Notes under the pieces: model-generated
Databases searched by the model: none
Seen by the model: only the letters and a program-made list of their open reading frames with translations
Told to the model about the DNA's origin: nothing
In this document: piece after piece, positions 54,115 to 63,812 of the stretch
Layout of the letters: every line of letters begins with the position of its first letter
Numbering within the stretch: the stretch's first letter is position 1
Position numbers and translations under genes: made by a program
Assembly: GCF_000247695.1 (NCBI RefSeq)
Contig: NW_004624865.1
Span: forward strand, 3,858,882 to 3,922,881
DNA length: 64,000 bases
Source: Heterocephalus glaber
Taxonomy: Eukaryota; Chordata; Mammalia; Rodentia; Bathyergidae
Direction: 5' to 3'

Positions 54115-54480
54115 ATGTCTTAGTCACTTTCTCATCACTGAGGTGCAATACCCGACATCTACAACTTAAAAGAGAGGCTAATTTTGGCTCATGGTTTTAG
54201 CCCATGGTCAGCTGGCTCCAAGGCGGGAACATAGAGGAAGGGTCTGGCCGAGGAGAGCAGCTCATCTCATGGCAGGAGGGAAACAGAGAAAGGGAGGATC
54301 TGGGGAGGCAGACAAAGCCTTCCAGGTCACCAGTTCACTGACATTCCCTCCAGCCAGGCCCCACCTCCTATTGGTAACAGCACATTTAGGTCTAACTATA
54401 GTAACCCTTGACACAATCCAAAGGTCCATCTCTGAGCACATGAGCCTTCCAGGGGACATTCTAGACCTCAACCATAACAC
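54115..54480 (-). mobile_element. MaLR-type LTR, antisense
   Basis: 'TGTCTTAGTCACTTTCTCATCACTGAGGTGCAATACCC', 'TAATTTTGGCTCATGGTTTTAGCCCATGGTCAGC', 'GGCAGGAGGGAAACAGAGAAAGGG', 'GCCAGGCCCCACCTCCTATTGG', 'CATTCTAGACCTCAACCATAACA'. It parallels 13250-13665. Confidence 0.85.
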
Positions 54481-54776
54481 ACCTGTAAGCGGAACAGAAA
54501 GCTAACTATTTCCACCTTCCTTTCTGACCAGCAGATCTGTGAGGAAGCACTTCTCTCTATCCAGAGACACACGCACCACTGAGCTGTGGCATCAGCAGCA
54601 AAAAGTGAACCACCTTGGGGGGTACTGTGACCTTGATATCACATCTAGAGTTGACTCCGTGGTCTGGTGATCTATGAACTAGGAAGACCAGAAGTATGTC
54701 CTCCAAATCCACATCTAAGACACAGGGGTGTAGCCGGGCTAGACAGAGCAAAAAAGGAACTCCCACATAGAAAAGG

Positions 54777-54944
54777 AAGGTGGGTGGCATGGACCTGTAA
54801 TGTCAGCACTTTGGAAGACTTACATAGGAGGATCGCAAGTTCAAGCCCAGGCTGGGCAACTTGGCAAGACTATGTCATGAAATAATAAATTAAAAAGCTG
54901 GGGCTGTAGGTCAGTGTGAAGGTCCTTGGTTCAATCCCAAGTAC
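54777..54944 (+). mobile_element. B1+ID composite SINE
   Basis: 'GGTGGGTGGCATGGACCTGTAATGTCAGCACTTTGG' (B1), linker AATAATAAATTAAAAAG, 'CTGGGGCTGTAGGTCAGTGTGAAGG...TTCAATCCC' (ID). It leads into the polypurine tract. Confidence 0.85.
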
Positions 54945-55268
54945 TGGAAGAAGAATAAGGAGGACAAGAAAGAGGAGGAGGAGGAGGAGAAAGAGGTGGA
55001 GAGGGAGAAGGAGGTGGAGAGGGATGAAGGAAGAGAAGAAGGAGATGGAGAGTGAGAGGGAGGAGAAGGGGAGGAAGAAGAGGAGGAAGAGAGAGGGAGG
55101 AAAAGGAGAGGGAGATGGAAAAGAAAAAAGAGAAGTATAAAGGGAAGGGGAAGAGAGGAAAGGAGAGGAAGAAGAGAAGGAGAAGAGGGAGAGGAAAATA
55201 ACAATGAAAGGGAGGGGGGTGGGAGGGAGCAAGGAGAGAGAGAAAGAGAGAGAGAAAGAAAAAAAGAG
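54945..55268 (+). repeat. Long polypurine tract (GGA/GAA-rich)
   Basis: About 320 bp nearly free of pyrimidines on the plus strand. Frames on the opposite strand (158 and 165 codons, serine/leucine/proline-rich) are compositional. Confidence 0.95.
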
Positions 55269-55600
55269 AGTCACAGGGCACCCAAGGAGCATCTGGCCCC
55301 TTGTCAGATGGGTTGCTGGTGGCCAGAGACAGCCCTGAGGTGCCATGGAGGAAGGCCCTGGAATAACCTGTTGAGGGGGACTCAGGGCTCCCCGTGGCCC
55401 TGGCTCCAGCTTGTAGGGTGTGAATCACAGTCCTTTGTCCTCCAAGGTTACGTGAGTGTGAGGGCTTTTGCAGAATGGTTTCTGCTCGGTGAACAGTGGG
55501 AGCCGAGAATTGTTTTACTGTAAGCAGCCTTTTCTTTTTTTGTCCTAAACATCTAAGAAAATTATGTCTTTGGTAAAATAATTTCCTCCAAAAATTCCTG
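55269..55600. other. No gene or repeat recognised
   Basis: Short single-copy-like block with no identifiable feature. Confidence 0.35.
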
Positions 55601-55930
55601 TTATGGGTTGAATTGTGCCATCCAAAATTAATATATTGACATTCCAGCCAACAGTGCCTCAGAAAATGCCCATATTTGAAGACAAGATTTTTATAAAGTT
55701 AAGTTGAGGTCACTTGGGTGGGCTGAATTCTTAGGCAACTGGTGAAATAAAAGGAGAAATAACAAGAAATTTGGAGACAAATTTCTTTCCAGGGAAAAGG
55801 TCATGTGAAGCTGAGGTTGGCGTTCTATTCGCCGAAGGAGAGGATGGGGACAGATCCCTCCCTTGTGGCGTTGGGGAGGAGTCAACTCTGTCAACACCTT
55901 GATTTTGGACTGGAAATGTAAGATAAGCTC
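55601..55930 (+). mobile_element. MLT1-type LTR, partial
   Basis: 'TATGGGTTGAATTGTGCCATCC', 'CAACAGTGCCTCAGAAAATG', 'AAGTTGAGGTCACTTGGGTGGGC' follow the MLT1 5' half. The 3' half is degraded. Confidence 0.55.
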
Positions 55931-56204
55931 CATTCTCCAGCACCCAGTTTGCAGTCCTTTGTTGTAACTTAGCAGACTTAGCTAATTCGTGTAATTCCTT
56001 TAAAAGTTTCTGGTCTATTTTCAGTTCCACGTACAAGACTTAAAGTTCTTTTCCAGGCATCGTATCAAGTTTGCTTCATTCTCTGCTCTCAACTTCCACA
56101 CCTGTCTGTATTTGCCCAGTTAGTATTTGATATCGTGGATTTCTCTGAAGCATTAGACTTGCACAGAAGCGATTGCTGCTCATCTGACCTCTGCCATGGG
56201 GTTG

Positions 56205-56395
56205 ATTTTTCTTTTCTTTTTCATGGTCCTGGGGACTGAACCCAGGGCCTTCATACTGAACTACATCCCCAGACCTTTTTTTTATTTTTGATAAAGATAG
56301 ATAGAGTCTCACTAAGTCACAAAGTTGCCCGGGGTAGGCTCAAATTTATGATCCTCCTGCTTCAGCCTCCCAGAGTGCTAGGATTACAGGATATC
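56205..56395 (-). mobile_element. B1+ID composite SINE, antisense
   Basis: Pyrimidine tail, 'GGTCCTGGGGACTGAACCCAGGGCCTTCATACTGAACTACATCCCCAG' (ID complement), linker, 'GATCCTCCTGCTTCAGCCTCCCAGAGTGC' (B1 complement). Confidence 0.9.
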
Positions 56396-56648
56396 TTTGA
56401 TCTTTTAACCGAGTAGACTCAACGGGTTTCTTATCATCATTATCGTTGATGATGACCTTTCCTAGACTGATGCTGGCCATTTAGGATTCAGGTACCATTC
56501 ACTTGTCAATCTGGTCAAAACCTAAATTTCTGCACTGTCTCCATTTCCCTAATCCTTCACTTCCAAATCAGCCAGACCATTACTGAGCTCATCTCCTTAA
56601 TGCTTAGATTCTTTCTAACTGCTTCCTCCTGAGCTTCAGGTTCAGTAG

Positions 56649-56722
56649 GAATTTTTTTTAGATGGTGTCTAACTTGCAATCCTCCTGCCTCAGCCTCCCA
56701 GAGTACTGGAATTAAGGGCAGC
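56649..56722 (-). mobile_element. B1 SINE fragment, antisense
   Basis: 'GTCTAACTTGCAATCCTCCTGCCTCAGCCTCCCAGAGTACTGG' is the B1 complement. Confidence 0.75.
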
Positions 56723-57289
56723 CAGAATGTCATCTGTTTGCAGGCAATAGTTTCCTCACATGACTAGAATAATATTCTGGGCTATGGTTGTCTTTGTCAT
56801 GACTCTTTCCTAACTGCTGGGGCAAAGCTCCCAGTTTAGATATTTACTGAGGCAGAATTTTCTTTCCTGTGGCGATTCATGTAATAGTTTTCATCATGGT
56901 AACAGCTGTGATGAATCACACTCCGAAGTTTGGTGATATAATACAACAGAAGTTTATTTCTCATGTAAGGGATACATACAAGCACTTAGTGCTTTGCCTT
57001 GCTTTGTTATTGTGTGGGAACTGAAAGACCCAGCTCCTTTCATACAACAGCTCCACCGCAGTCTGCAGGCGACTGCTAGACAGAAGACAGAGTGGGGGAA
57101 GACATATTTGCTTCATTAAAACTTTGACCCTAATGGCATCTGGCACCTCTGCTCTTTTCCTGCTCTCTGAAAGCCAACCCTGTGGTCATTGCTAATCACC
57201 AGAGAGACCAGTAGTGTGTTGTGTGCCCTGGAATACAGGGATGCTTGCCTTGCTGTGAACAGATGTTTTCTTGGCCATTGAAGATGATC
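56723..57289. other. Possible ancient repeat; no gene recognised
   Basis: 'CAACAGAAGTTTATTTCTCATG' (56943-56965) recalls the antisense start of several mammalian LTR/repeat families, but no assignment is possible. Confidence 0.3.
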
Positions 57290-57362
57290 TGTTTTCCTTA
57301 GAGATGAGAAAATGGGAGCTCATAGAGCTAACATAACTTACTCAAAATCACATGGGTTTATT
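57290..57362 (+). mobile_element. MIR fragment
   Basis: 'TAGAGATGAGAAAATGGGAGCTCATAGAGCTAACATAACTTACTCAAAATCACATGG' is a diverged MIR core. Confidence 0.6.
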
Positions 57363-57366
57363 ATTT

Positions 57367-57390
57367 TTTAATCAACCTTAGTTGATTAAA
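57367..57390. repeat. Perfect inverted repeat, 10-bp arms, 4-bp loop
   Basis: Arms TTTAATCAAC and GTTGATTAAA flank the loop CTTA. Each arm contains a TAATC/GATTA homeodomain-like core. Confidence 0.9.
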
Positions 57391-57473
57391 CATTGTTAGG
57401 AGTGACTTGATTGGTGATATAAAGGATCCAGTTGTCAGATTTCTGAAATGACACACATCCGGAAATGTAATAT

Positions 57474-57715
57474 ACTGGTTTGTTCCACCATTCACTCATT
57501 GAAAGAAATCTGGATTATTTCCAATTCAGGACTATGACAAATACAACTATCATGAATATTTGTGTACAAATTTTTGCATAGAAATAAGAGCACAGCTCCT
57601 GGGCTATATAATGAATGTGTGTGTAGTTTTTTAAGGAACTCTCATGTTGTTTACCTGAATGGCTGTCACACTTGTACACCCTCCCACTTGCAATCTGGGA
57701 ATTTCTTCCCAACTC
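57474..57715 (-). mobile_element. L1 LINE 3' fragment, antisense
   Basis: 'CACCATTCACTCATTG', 'TATCATGAATATTTGTGTACAAATTTTTGC', 'TTTTTTAAGGAACTCTCATGTTGTTTACCTGAATGGCTG' follow the well-known antisense L1 ORF2/3' UTR boundary. Confidence 0.75.
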
Positions 57716-57737
57716 ACCATTTTTTTATTTTAGCCAT

Positions 57738-57832
57738 TCTTTTTTAATTTTTATTTTTATTAGTACATGTTTGCAGTACATAGTGATTACAGTCATCATG
57801 GGGAGTTGGTACATTCTCATAAGGGATCACTT
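57738..57832 (-). mobile_element. L1 LINE 3' terminus, antisense
   Basis: 'TTTTATTAGTACATGTTTGCAGTAC' and 'GGGGAGTTGGTACATTCTCATAAG' match the 3' ends at 16885, 38231 and 40563. Confidence 0.7.
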
Positions 57833-57879
57833 AGAAGGGAAACGAATTCATGTGCATCTGAATCACATGCAAAAGACAA

Positions 57880-58035
57880 ACCAGAGGAGGTTAGCAGGAT
57901 GGTTGGTACTCTGGAAAGTACAATTCACCAGATTTAGCAAACAGAAAGACAAGCATTTAATTAAATTTGAATTTCAGAGAAACCACAATAATACATTTCA
58001 CATAAGTATGTCCTGGGCCACCTCAAAAGCTGGCA
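57880..58035. mobile_element. Mammalian interspersed repeat, unassigned
   Basis: 'CAGGATGGTTGGTACTCTGGAAAGTACAATTCACCAGATTTAGC', 'ATTAAATTTGAATTTCAGAGAAAC' and 'CATAAGTATGTCC' belong to a widespread ancient repeat I recognise but cannot name. Confidence 0.45.
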
Positions 58036-58534
58036 TAAAATGAATGTTTTAAGAATTAAAAATAGAAAGTACAAAGAAGACATAGAGAGGAAGGCACAGA
58101 ATGTGCTTAAATATATCCTATGTATTTCCAAAAAAATGATAATGCCTTAAAATTACAAGGATGCTCTTTTTGGCTTAACCCAAGAAGGAGTTGGCATGAA
58201 TTAGAGCCACTCCTTGAAATGAGATCCTTGTCACTGAAAGTGTAAAGTGAGGCCTCTCGGGGGAAGTAGCTGAAGAATCCATGAATTGTGTTTCTTTCCT
58301 GGGAGATGTTTGTAGATAATGACAACTTCACACCATGTAAGGTGATATTCTGCAGTATTACTGGCTATTCCATGTGGCATTGAGGAAATACAAATAGGAA
58401 ACTATTCTAAGGCACAGTAAAAATAACTTTTATTGTATTTATAATATGTCAGATGTTTACATTCATGAAACTACGAGTTGTATCAAGAAGTAACTGAGTA
58501 GACTTAAAGAGTGTTGGGCCTACAGCTTAATCTC
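58036..58534. other. No gene or repeat recognised
   Basis: AT-rich, with no identifiable feature. Confidence 0.35.
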
Positions 58535-58850
58535 TTACCATCTTGGTCCGTTCAAGGTACCTCAGAGTGAGTAATGTATCAACAATCAAAATGGAAATGC
58601 ATTGCTCACCATCCAAAAGAAGGGAGTCCAAGGTCAAGGCCAAGATGGTGGAAGACTATGAAGACTTGCTGTCTGCTCCAAAGATGGAGCCTCTCTGGTG
58701 AGACCTCCAACAGCAGAAGGCAACAGTCAAACAATCTTCCTAAAGCACTTTTATAAGAGCACTAATCCTATTCACGAAGATGGGACCCTCACAACTTAAC
58801 TACTCCACAAGACAACGCTTCTTAAATATATTGCATTTGCTACTGTCTTA
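58535..58850 (-). mobile_element. MaLR-type LTR fragment, antisense
   Basis: 'TACCATCTTGGTCCGTTCAAGG', 'GCTCACCATCC...AAGGTCAAGGCC', 'CACTTTTATAAGAGCACTAATCCTATTCACGAAGATGGGACCCTCA'. This is antisense MaLR order. Confidence 0.65.
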
Positions 58851-59255
58851 GTTCCTTTTCTCTCATTGCTGGGACAAAATACTCAACTCCCAACATTAAA
58901 GAAGAAGAGGTTTATTTAGCTCACAATTTGTAGAGGTTTCAGTTCATAATCTGCTGGCTCTGAAGTAGGATGGCACGGCAGACAGGCATCACAGAGGAGA
59001 AACAATTCATGGTGGGCAGAAGGTAACAAAGCAAGCAAGGAGCAAAATAAGTCTCTTTTTGTCTCTTATACTTTATACAGGTTACCAGAATTAGAGTCAC
59101 ACCAAACCAATCAGTGGACTGATTTAGTAATCACCCACCCTTAATCCTAGCATTGCACCATGAATCAATCACACACTCTAGATTCAGCAACCTCTGAAGA
59201 AGCCCCATCTATGACTGCATGAGTCTTTAGACACAAGCCGTAACAGCTATTAAGG
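58851..59255 (-). mobile_element. MaLR-type LTR, antisense
   Basis: 'CTGTCTTAGTTCCTTTTCTCTCATTGCTGGGACAAAATACTC', 'GAGGTTTATTTAGCTCACAATTTG', 'GAGTCTTTAGACACAAGCCGTAACAGC'. It abuts the previous LTR and has its own start, so this is a second element. Confidence 0.75.
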
Positions 59256-59289
59256 TTCTGTATGAATTTTGGAGGCACACAGACATTCA

Positions 59290-60424
59290 CACCACTGAAT
59301 TGGTCACCTCTGATCAGATACCATTAGCTTTTACCCATCTGCATATATTATTTAGCACTCAGGGAAGTGTGACAAGTGCAATTGCTTCACATCATGGATG
59401 AGATAAATGAGGTTGAGTTTTTCCAAGGACATTTTTTAGCAGATAGAACTCTCAAAGGCCTTCATTGAGGTTACCTGAGGCTTAATTTACCCATGTCCAT
59501 TAAGGCGATTGAAAAACAATTCTCCCCTGCCCACCCTCTTCATAGTTCCCCAATGTGAGACACACAAAAATAAAACCAATATCTGGAAATTATATGATTT
59601 GCCAACAAGTTCATCTGATAAGAGATTATAACAGGCCCAGCCACCATCTGTAGAAGGCTTTGTCGCCATGGTGAATGAAAACCAAACCTTTTCCTTCTAC
59701 CTCCTGATTCTCCAAACAACAGTCACTTGACAGTGATTCCTAGTTGTAAATTAAAGACGGCTAATGGATGTTTTGTTTTGGTGATTCTGTTTTTAAATAA
59801 AAGCAAGGTAATATCCCGTCACATTCTCTGCAGATGCAATCTTTGGCAGTGGCATAAAACAGACCTTATTAGAGCTGATTAAGCAATGACTCCTAGTCAT
59901 CAAAAAGTATTCCATTAAGCTCTACAGTTCCCTAATAATTTGCTCAGTATGTTTTTCAATAATTGGAAAATCCACAGGCATTTCCATTCCAGCACCACTA
60001 GAATGATTCATCCTTTTATTTTAGCAACAGAATGGGCACAAGAGGAGAGAAGGTGAATGTCAAGGGGATATTAGAAATGAGAGTGCAGAAAGGGCCAGAG
60101 AATATGCCAGAATCATCTCTAACTGCTGAGCAGTGAACATTTTAGCAGAAAACATATATTTCATTAGCTAAATATTAACCTTGAACAAGAAACGTAGCTG
60201 CACTTTGAGTTTAAAAGCAGTCTATTCACATAAGAACTATTGTAATAAAGCTTGGTTTAAGTCTCATCAACCTACTCAATAATCAATTGAGATCTTGCAG
60301 AATTTCTGCTTAATTAATTTTTAAAATTATTGATAAAAGCTATGGGTCTTTCACCTGTTAGGATCTACATTGTTTGATCAGCTAAGTTTGTGCAAAGGAT
60401 GTTATGGAATAAATCTGATTTGTT
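59290..60424. other. Repeat-poor AT-rich block with clustered TAAT motifs
   Basis: No SINE, LINE or LTR. There are many TAAT/ATTA cores, for example in 59925-59965 and 60280-60330 (CTTAATTAATTTTTAAAATTATTGATAAA). Candidate conserved noncoding or regulatory DNA, not shown by the sequence alone. Confidence 0.3.
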
Positions 60425-60720
60425 TTCTTTTTCTAGTTTTATTGAAGTATAAAATATAAAATAAAAATTGTCTGTTTATGGAGCAATGTGTTGTTTTGAT
60501 ATATGCATCCATTGTGAGATCATTACCATAATCTAGCTAATTAACACAACCATTGTTTCACATATTCATCTTTGCATGTGTATATGTGAAGAACATTTGA
60601 GATCTACTCTCGTAGCCATTTTCAAATATAAAATAGATTGTTATTAACTATACTCAACATGCTGTAATTAGAACTCCAGAACTGACTTTTCCTATTTTTG
60701 AAGAAATGTAGAATTGTTTA
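60425..60720 (-). mobile_element. L1 LINE 3' UTR, antisense
   Basis: 'CTAGTTTTATTGAAGTATAAAATA', 'GTTTTGATATATGCATCCATTGTGAGATCATTACCATAATCTAGCTAATTAACAC', 'CATGCTGTAATTAGAACTCCAGAAC' correspond in order to an old L1 3' UTR in reverse. Confidence 0.85.
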
Positions 60721-61199
60721 TTTTTGAAATAGCTAAAAGAAAAGTACCTCAGGCATCCCTAATTATGGCTAGAAGAACTCATCTTCTGTCAGGAAAGTTG
60801 TTAACCTTTGGCATATATTTTTTAAATTTTTCTCTTCCTCTTCCAATTATTTCCTCCTGTGTGGGCTGGGTGTCTACTATGTGAAAATTAAAATATATGA
60901 CCTTGAGTTATCTAAAGAACCTCCCACACATTATTAGCTAGTGGTTAAATTGGTGTGTTAAATTTTAAAAAAAAATTGGACAAAATTTGGAAATGATGAT
61001 GTTGATGTTACTGTCCAAAAAAACTATGTCCTCTTTGATTAGTTCCTCTGCCAAGCATTTGAATATAAATGTTCTTCTGAAGATTCAGTGTTAGGGAGCT
61101 GCTTCTGGACTAGCAGAGTAACCTTTTTAAATAAATGTTTCAATGCACTTTGCAGATCTTTTGGGAGACTCTGAGGTACCAGGGGGAGGGTATGGATTT
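60721..61199. other. No gene or repeat recognised
   Basis: Nothing identifiable. Confidence 0.35.
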
Positions 61200-61395
61200 T
61201 TGAATCAAGGGGATGTGCATTCAAACCATCTCAGCCTCTACTAGGCCAGGTACTGATCAGAAAAGTAACTTCTTTCCTCCTGTCTTGCACACGTGGTGAT
61301 GAAGAAATGTTGTGTGAAAAATAATTATATGCAAAGAACTCAGAAAGGTCTCATGTGTAAAAAGCTCTCCATAAATGTGATAAAAGTTTAGATGG
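61200..61395 (-). mobile_element. MIR SINE, antisense
   Basis: 'GGGGATGTGCATTCAAACCATCTCAGCCTCTACTAGGCC', 'CTTTCCTCCTGTCTTGCAC' and 'AAAGAACTCAGAAAGG...GTAAAAAGCTCTCCATAAATGTGATAAAAG' follow antisense MIR. Confidence 0.55.
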
Positions 61396-62239
61396 CATTT
61401 TAGCATTTATAAAGCAGTTTTTGCATTATTTCTCCTGCTCACCATTAGTTTGCATAAATTAGATTATCACCCTGGCAGCCAGTATCAGAAAACTACTTTT
61501 AGGATATCAGAATGAAATAATGCAGAAATGTAAAAGAAAGCAAAATAATAAAATGGAAATAGAAGTCCTAATTTCTGGCATGATGGAAAAAAAAGATTCC
61601 CTGGGAGGAAAAAAATCTTTCAAACCCTAAACATGGCAAATAAAAGTTGGAAAACATCTTTTGAGACAGCTGAGTTAGTAGAAAAATCTCAAAAGGGAAA
61701 GAATAAAAAAAAAAGATAGAAATTAGAGTGTTAAGATTTTGGTGAACTCAAAGCTACTAGAGTAGCTCCTGCTGATCCAATTAAACAAGACCCAGGGGAG
61801 CAACCATCCCAAAAGAAAATGGGAAAGATTCTGGCTTAGGGAAAGGTGGGCAGCAGGTGCTGGAACCAGGGCCACAGTGCTGCTCCGAATGACAGGATGG
61901 TGAAACTAAACCCAAACAATTCAGACAAGTTCACACTCAGCAGGGAAGCCACACTGAGGACCTTCTCCACCCTTGGCCCTTCTCTTAGAAGAGTAAAGAG
62001 TCTTCTACGAACTCCTAACCAGAGAACAGATAATGTGATGTGGAGGACAGATAGAGACCAGAGGTAAAATACCCTAAACTATTTGTCTTTGGAAGAATAG
62101 TGGCGAGATTAATTATGTATCTACACATTTTTAAGATGGTTCTACATATTATCACTTTAATACTGACCACTAGGAAAAGGAGAAATCAAAGTCAGGAGTT
62201 CAAAGGTGTGTACAAGTAGAATCTTTTCAGTCTTCATTA
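61396..62239. other. A-rich; possible decayed LINE; no gene recognised
   Basis: A-rich plus strand near 61540-61720 could be old L1 ORF1 DNA, but no block is convincing. A 73-codon frame (61846-62067) is not recognisable. Confidence 0.25.
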
Positions 62240-62325
62240 TTAGCAGGATGTGGTAGAACATACCTGTAATCCCAGCACCGAGGCAGCTCAGACAGGAGGA
62301 TCCAAGCTCGAGTCCATGCCTTCAA
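62240..62325 (+). mobile_element. B1 SINE fragment
   Basis: 'TAGCAGGATGTGGTAGAACATACCTGTAATCCCAGCACCGAGGCAGC' and 'GACAGGAGGATCC' are B1 with an indel. Confidence 0.75.
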
Positions 62326-62329
62326 AAGT

Positions 62330-62995
62330 ATGTACAAATCCAACTTTTCAGCTGGGCACATATCCTAGAAACAGTTCCACAAATAACACAATCAGATATG
62401 TTCACACCTGTTCAGACAAGCACAGATTTTAATACCATACAGTCAGAAATTACAGGTTTACTGTAAAAGAAACTAAATAATTTTTATTTAATGGAATACT
62501 ATAAAGAAATGCAAATAAAGGAAATAGTGTGATCATTATCCACATTTGCACACACATAAAGTTTATTTATCCACATATGCATATTTACATAAATAAATAT
62601 TTATTTATTCACATATATACATATATTTGCACTATATAAAACACAAATCAAATACCGAGCATTAAAAAATTAAGTTACCAAAGAACATATTTAACATGCA
62701 GCTATCTGTATGAAGGTTTAAATGTCAAAGTAACACCAGACATCTTTTTAGACACACGTACATATATTTGTAAAAGTTAATGGAAGTTCACATGAACAGT
62801 AAATGCCTACCTCAGGTTAGTGGCTACAGCTGCTGTAAAGTGGGAAGCAAGGGAGATCCGGACAGGCAGAGTTTATAGACGATTGCAATTAAACAATTCT
62901 GAAGCTGGTCCATGAGCACATTCTTTACATATTTTCTTGACAGGACTCATTTATCATTTTAATTTTTAATTAAAAACAAAAAGACTTCAATATTT
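62330..62995 (+). mobile_element. Possible old L1 LINE 3' end
   Basis: 'TTTATTTAATGGAATACTATAAAGAAATGCAAATAAAGG' resembles the L1 'tggaatactatacagcaatgaaa' region. 'ACGTACATATATTTGTAAAAGTTAATGG' and 'TGCCTACCTCAGGTTAGTGGCTAC' fit the downstream 3' UTR. Confidence 0.45.
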
Positions 62996-63214
62996 GAACT
63001 AATACATCCTTACTTCAAAAATGATGTACTCAAAGTCGCAGATAATTATAATTTCTGAGGCCAGGGGAAATGGGAAAATGTTGGTTAGAATTTTCTAATA
63101 GGACATGAAGAAAAAAGACAAAGAGTAGATTTGGGGGAAAAGTAATGAGTTCAGACCAGTGCTTGATAACTTAAATTCCTGGAGTGAGCAAACAGATAGG
63201 CTGTTTGACTTGTG

Positions 63215-63350
63215 TTCTACACCTCAGAGAAAGCTGAAAATGTTTATTCAGTGTCATCTGCAAAGCATGGTAGTTTCAGCAATAAGAGCAGATGCATTTC
63301 TTCAAAAAGAACACATATAGGGGAAAAAATTACTGTGACACTAAAATTGC
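63215..63350 (+). pseudogene. Possible C2H2 zinc-finger gene relic (one finger)
   Basis: Codons at about 63255-63325 read SFSNKSRCISSKRTHIGEK, close to the linker-side half of a KRAB-type finger (FS.KS.L..H.RTHTGEKP), and the DNA AGCAATAAGAGCAGAT...AAAGAACACATATAGGGGAAAA fits that codon use. The zinc ligand His before RTH is Ser, and the two Cys positions upstream are not preserved in frame. If real, it is a dead fragment or chance similarity. Confidence 0.25.
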
Positions 63351-63469
63351 TTGCCAAGAACAAAAATTTTCAAGGAGATGGTCAACTCTACCAAATGAGA
63401 CTGAAAAATCATAGAAGGAAAGTTGAAACTGCCCATGGGATTCAGCAATACGAACATGTTGGTCATGTT

Positions 63470-63812
63470 ATTATTTACATCTACCTGAAGTGTCCTCCAA
63501 AAGCCTCATATGTTTGGAAGGTGACTGGACTATGGGGTGGTGAGTTCATGGGGCCTGGTGGGAGGTGGTCATGGGGGTGGCCTGGAAGGGTGCATTCCCG
63601 TCCCCAGCTCCTCCCTTCTCTCTCTGCTTCCTGGCCACCATGGAGCAAGCAGCTTCCCTCCGCCAGGCCCTTCTGCCATTCCATTTCTGCCTTGGAAACA
63701 CCCGACCATGGACTGAATCTCTTGAAAACTATGAGCCAAATTAAATCACCCCTCCTTGAAGTTATAGGGATCAGATATTTTGTCCCAGCCAGGACAAAGT
63801 GACTAATATAGG
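63470..63812 (+). mobile_element. MaLR-type LTR
   Basis: 'GTGTCCTCCAAAAGCCTCATATGTTTGGAAGG', 'GGTGGTGAGTTCATGGGGCCTGGTGGGAGGTGGTCATGGGGG', 'CCATGGACTGAATCTCTTGAAAACTATGAGCCAAATTAAATCACCCCTCC', 'ATATTTTGTCCCAGCCAGGACAAAGTGACTAATATAG'. Nearly complete, same family as 12015-12352. Confidence 0.85.

Noticed and set aside
54870..55428. 158- and 165-codon minus-strand frames rich in Ser, Leu and Pro
   Set aside because: They translate the polypurine tract on its complement. Composition explains them.
63212..63802. 196-codon plus frame, the longest frame in the window
   Set aside because: Its second half is the MaLR LTR at 63470-63812 and only a short segment near its start is of interest, so it is not a gene as a whole.
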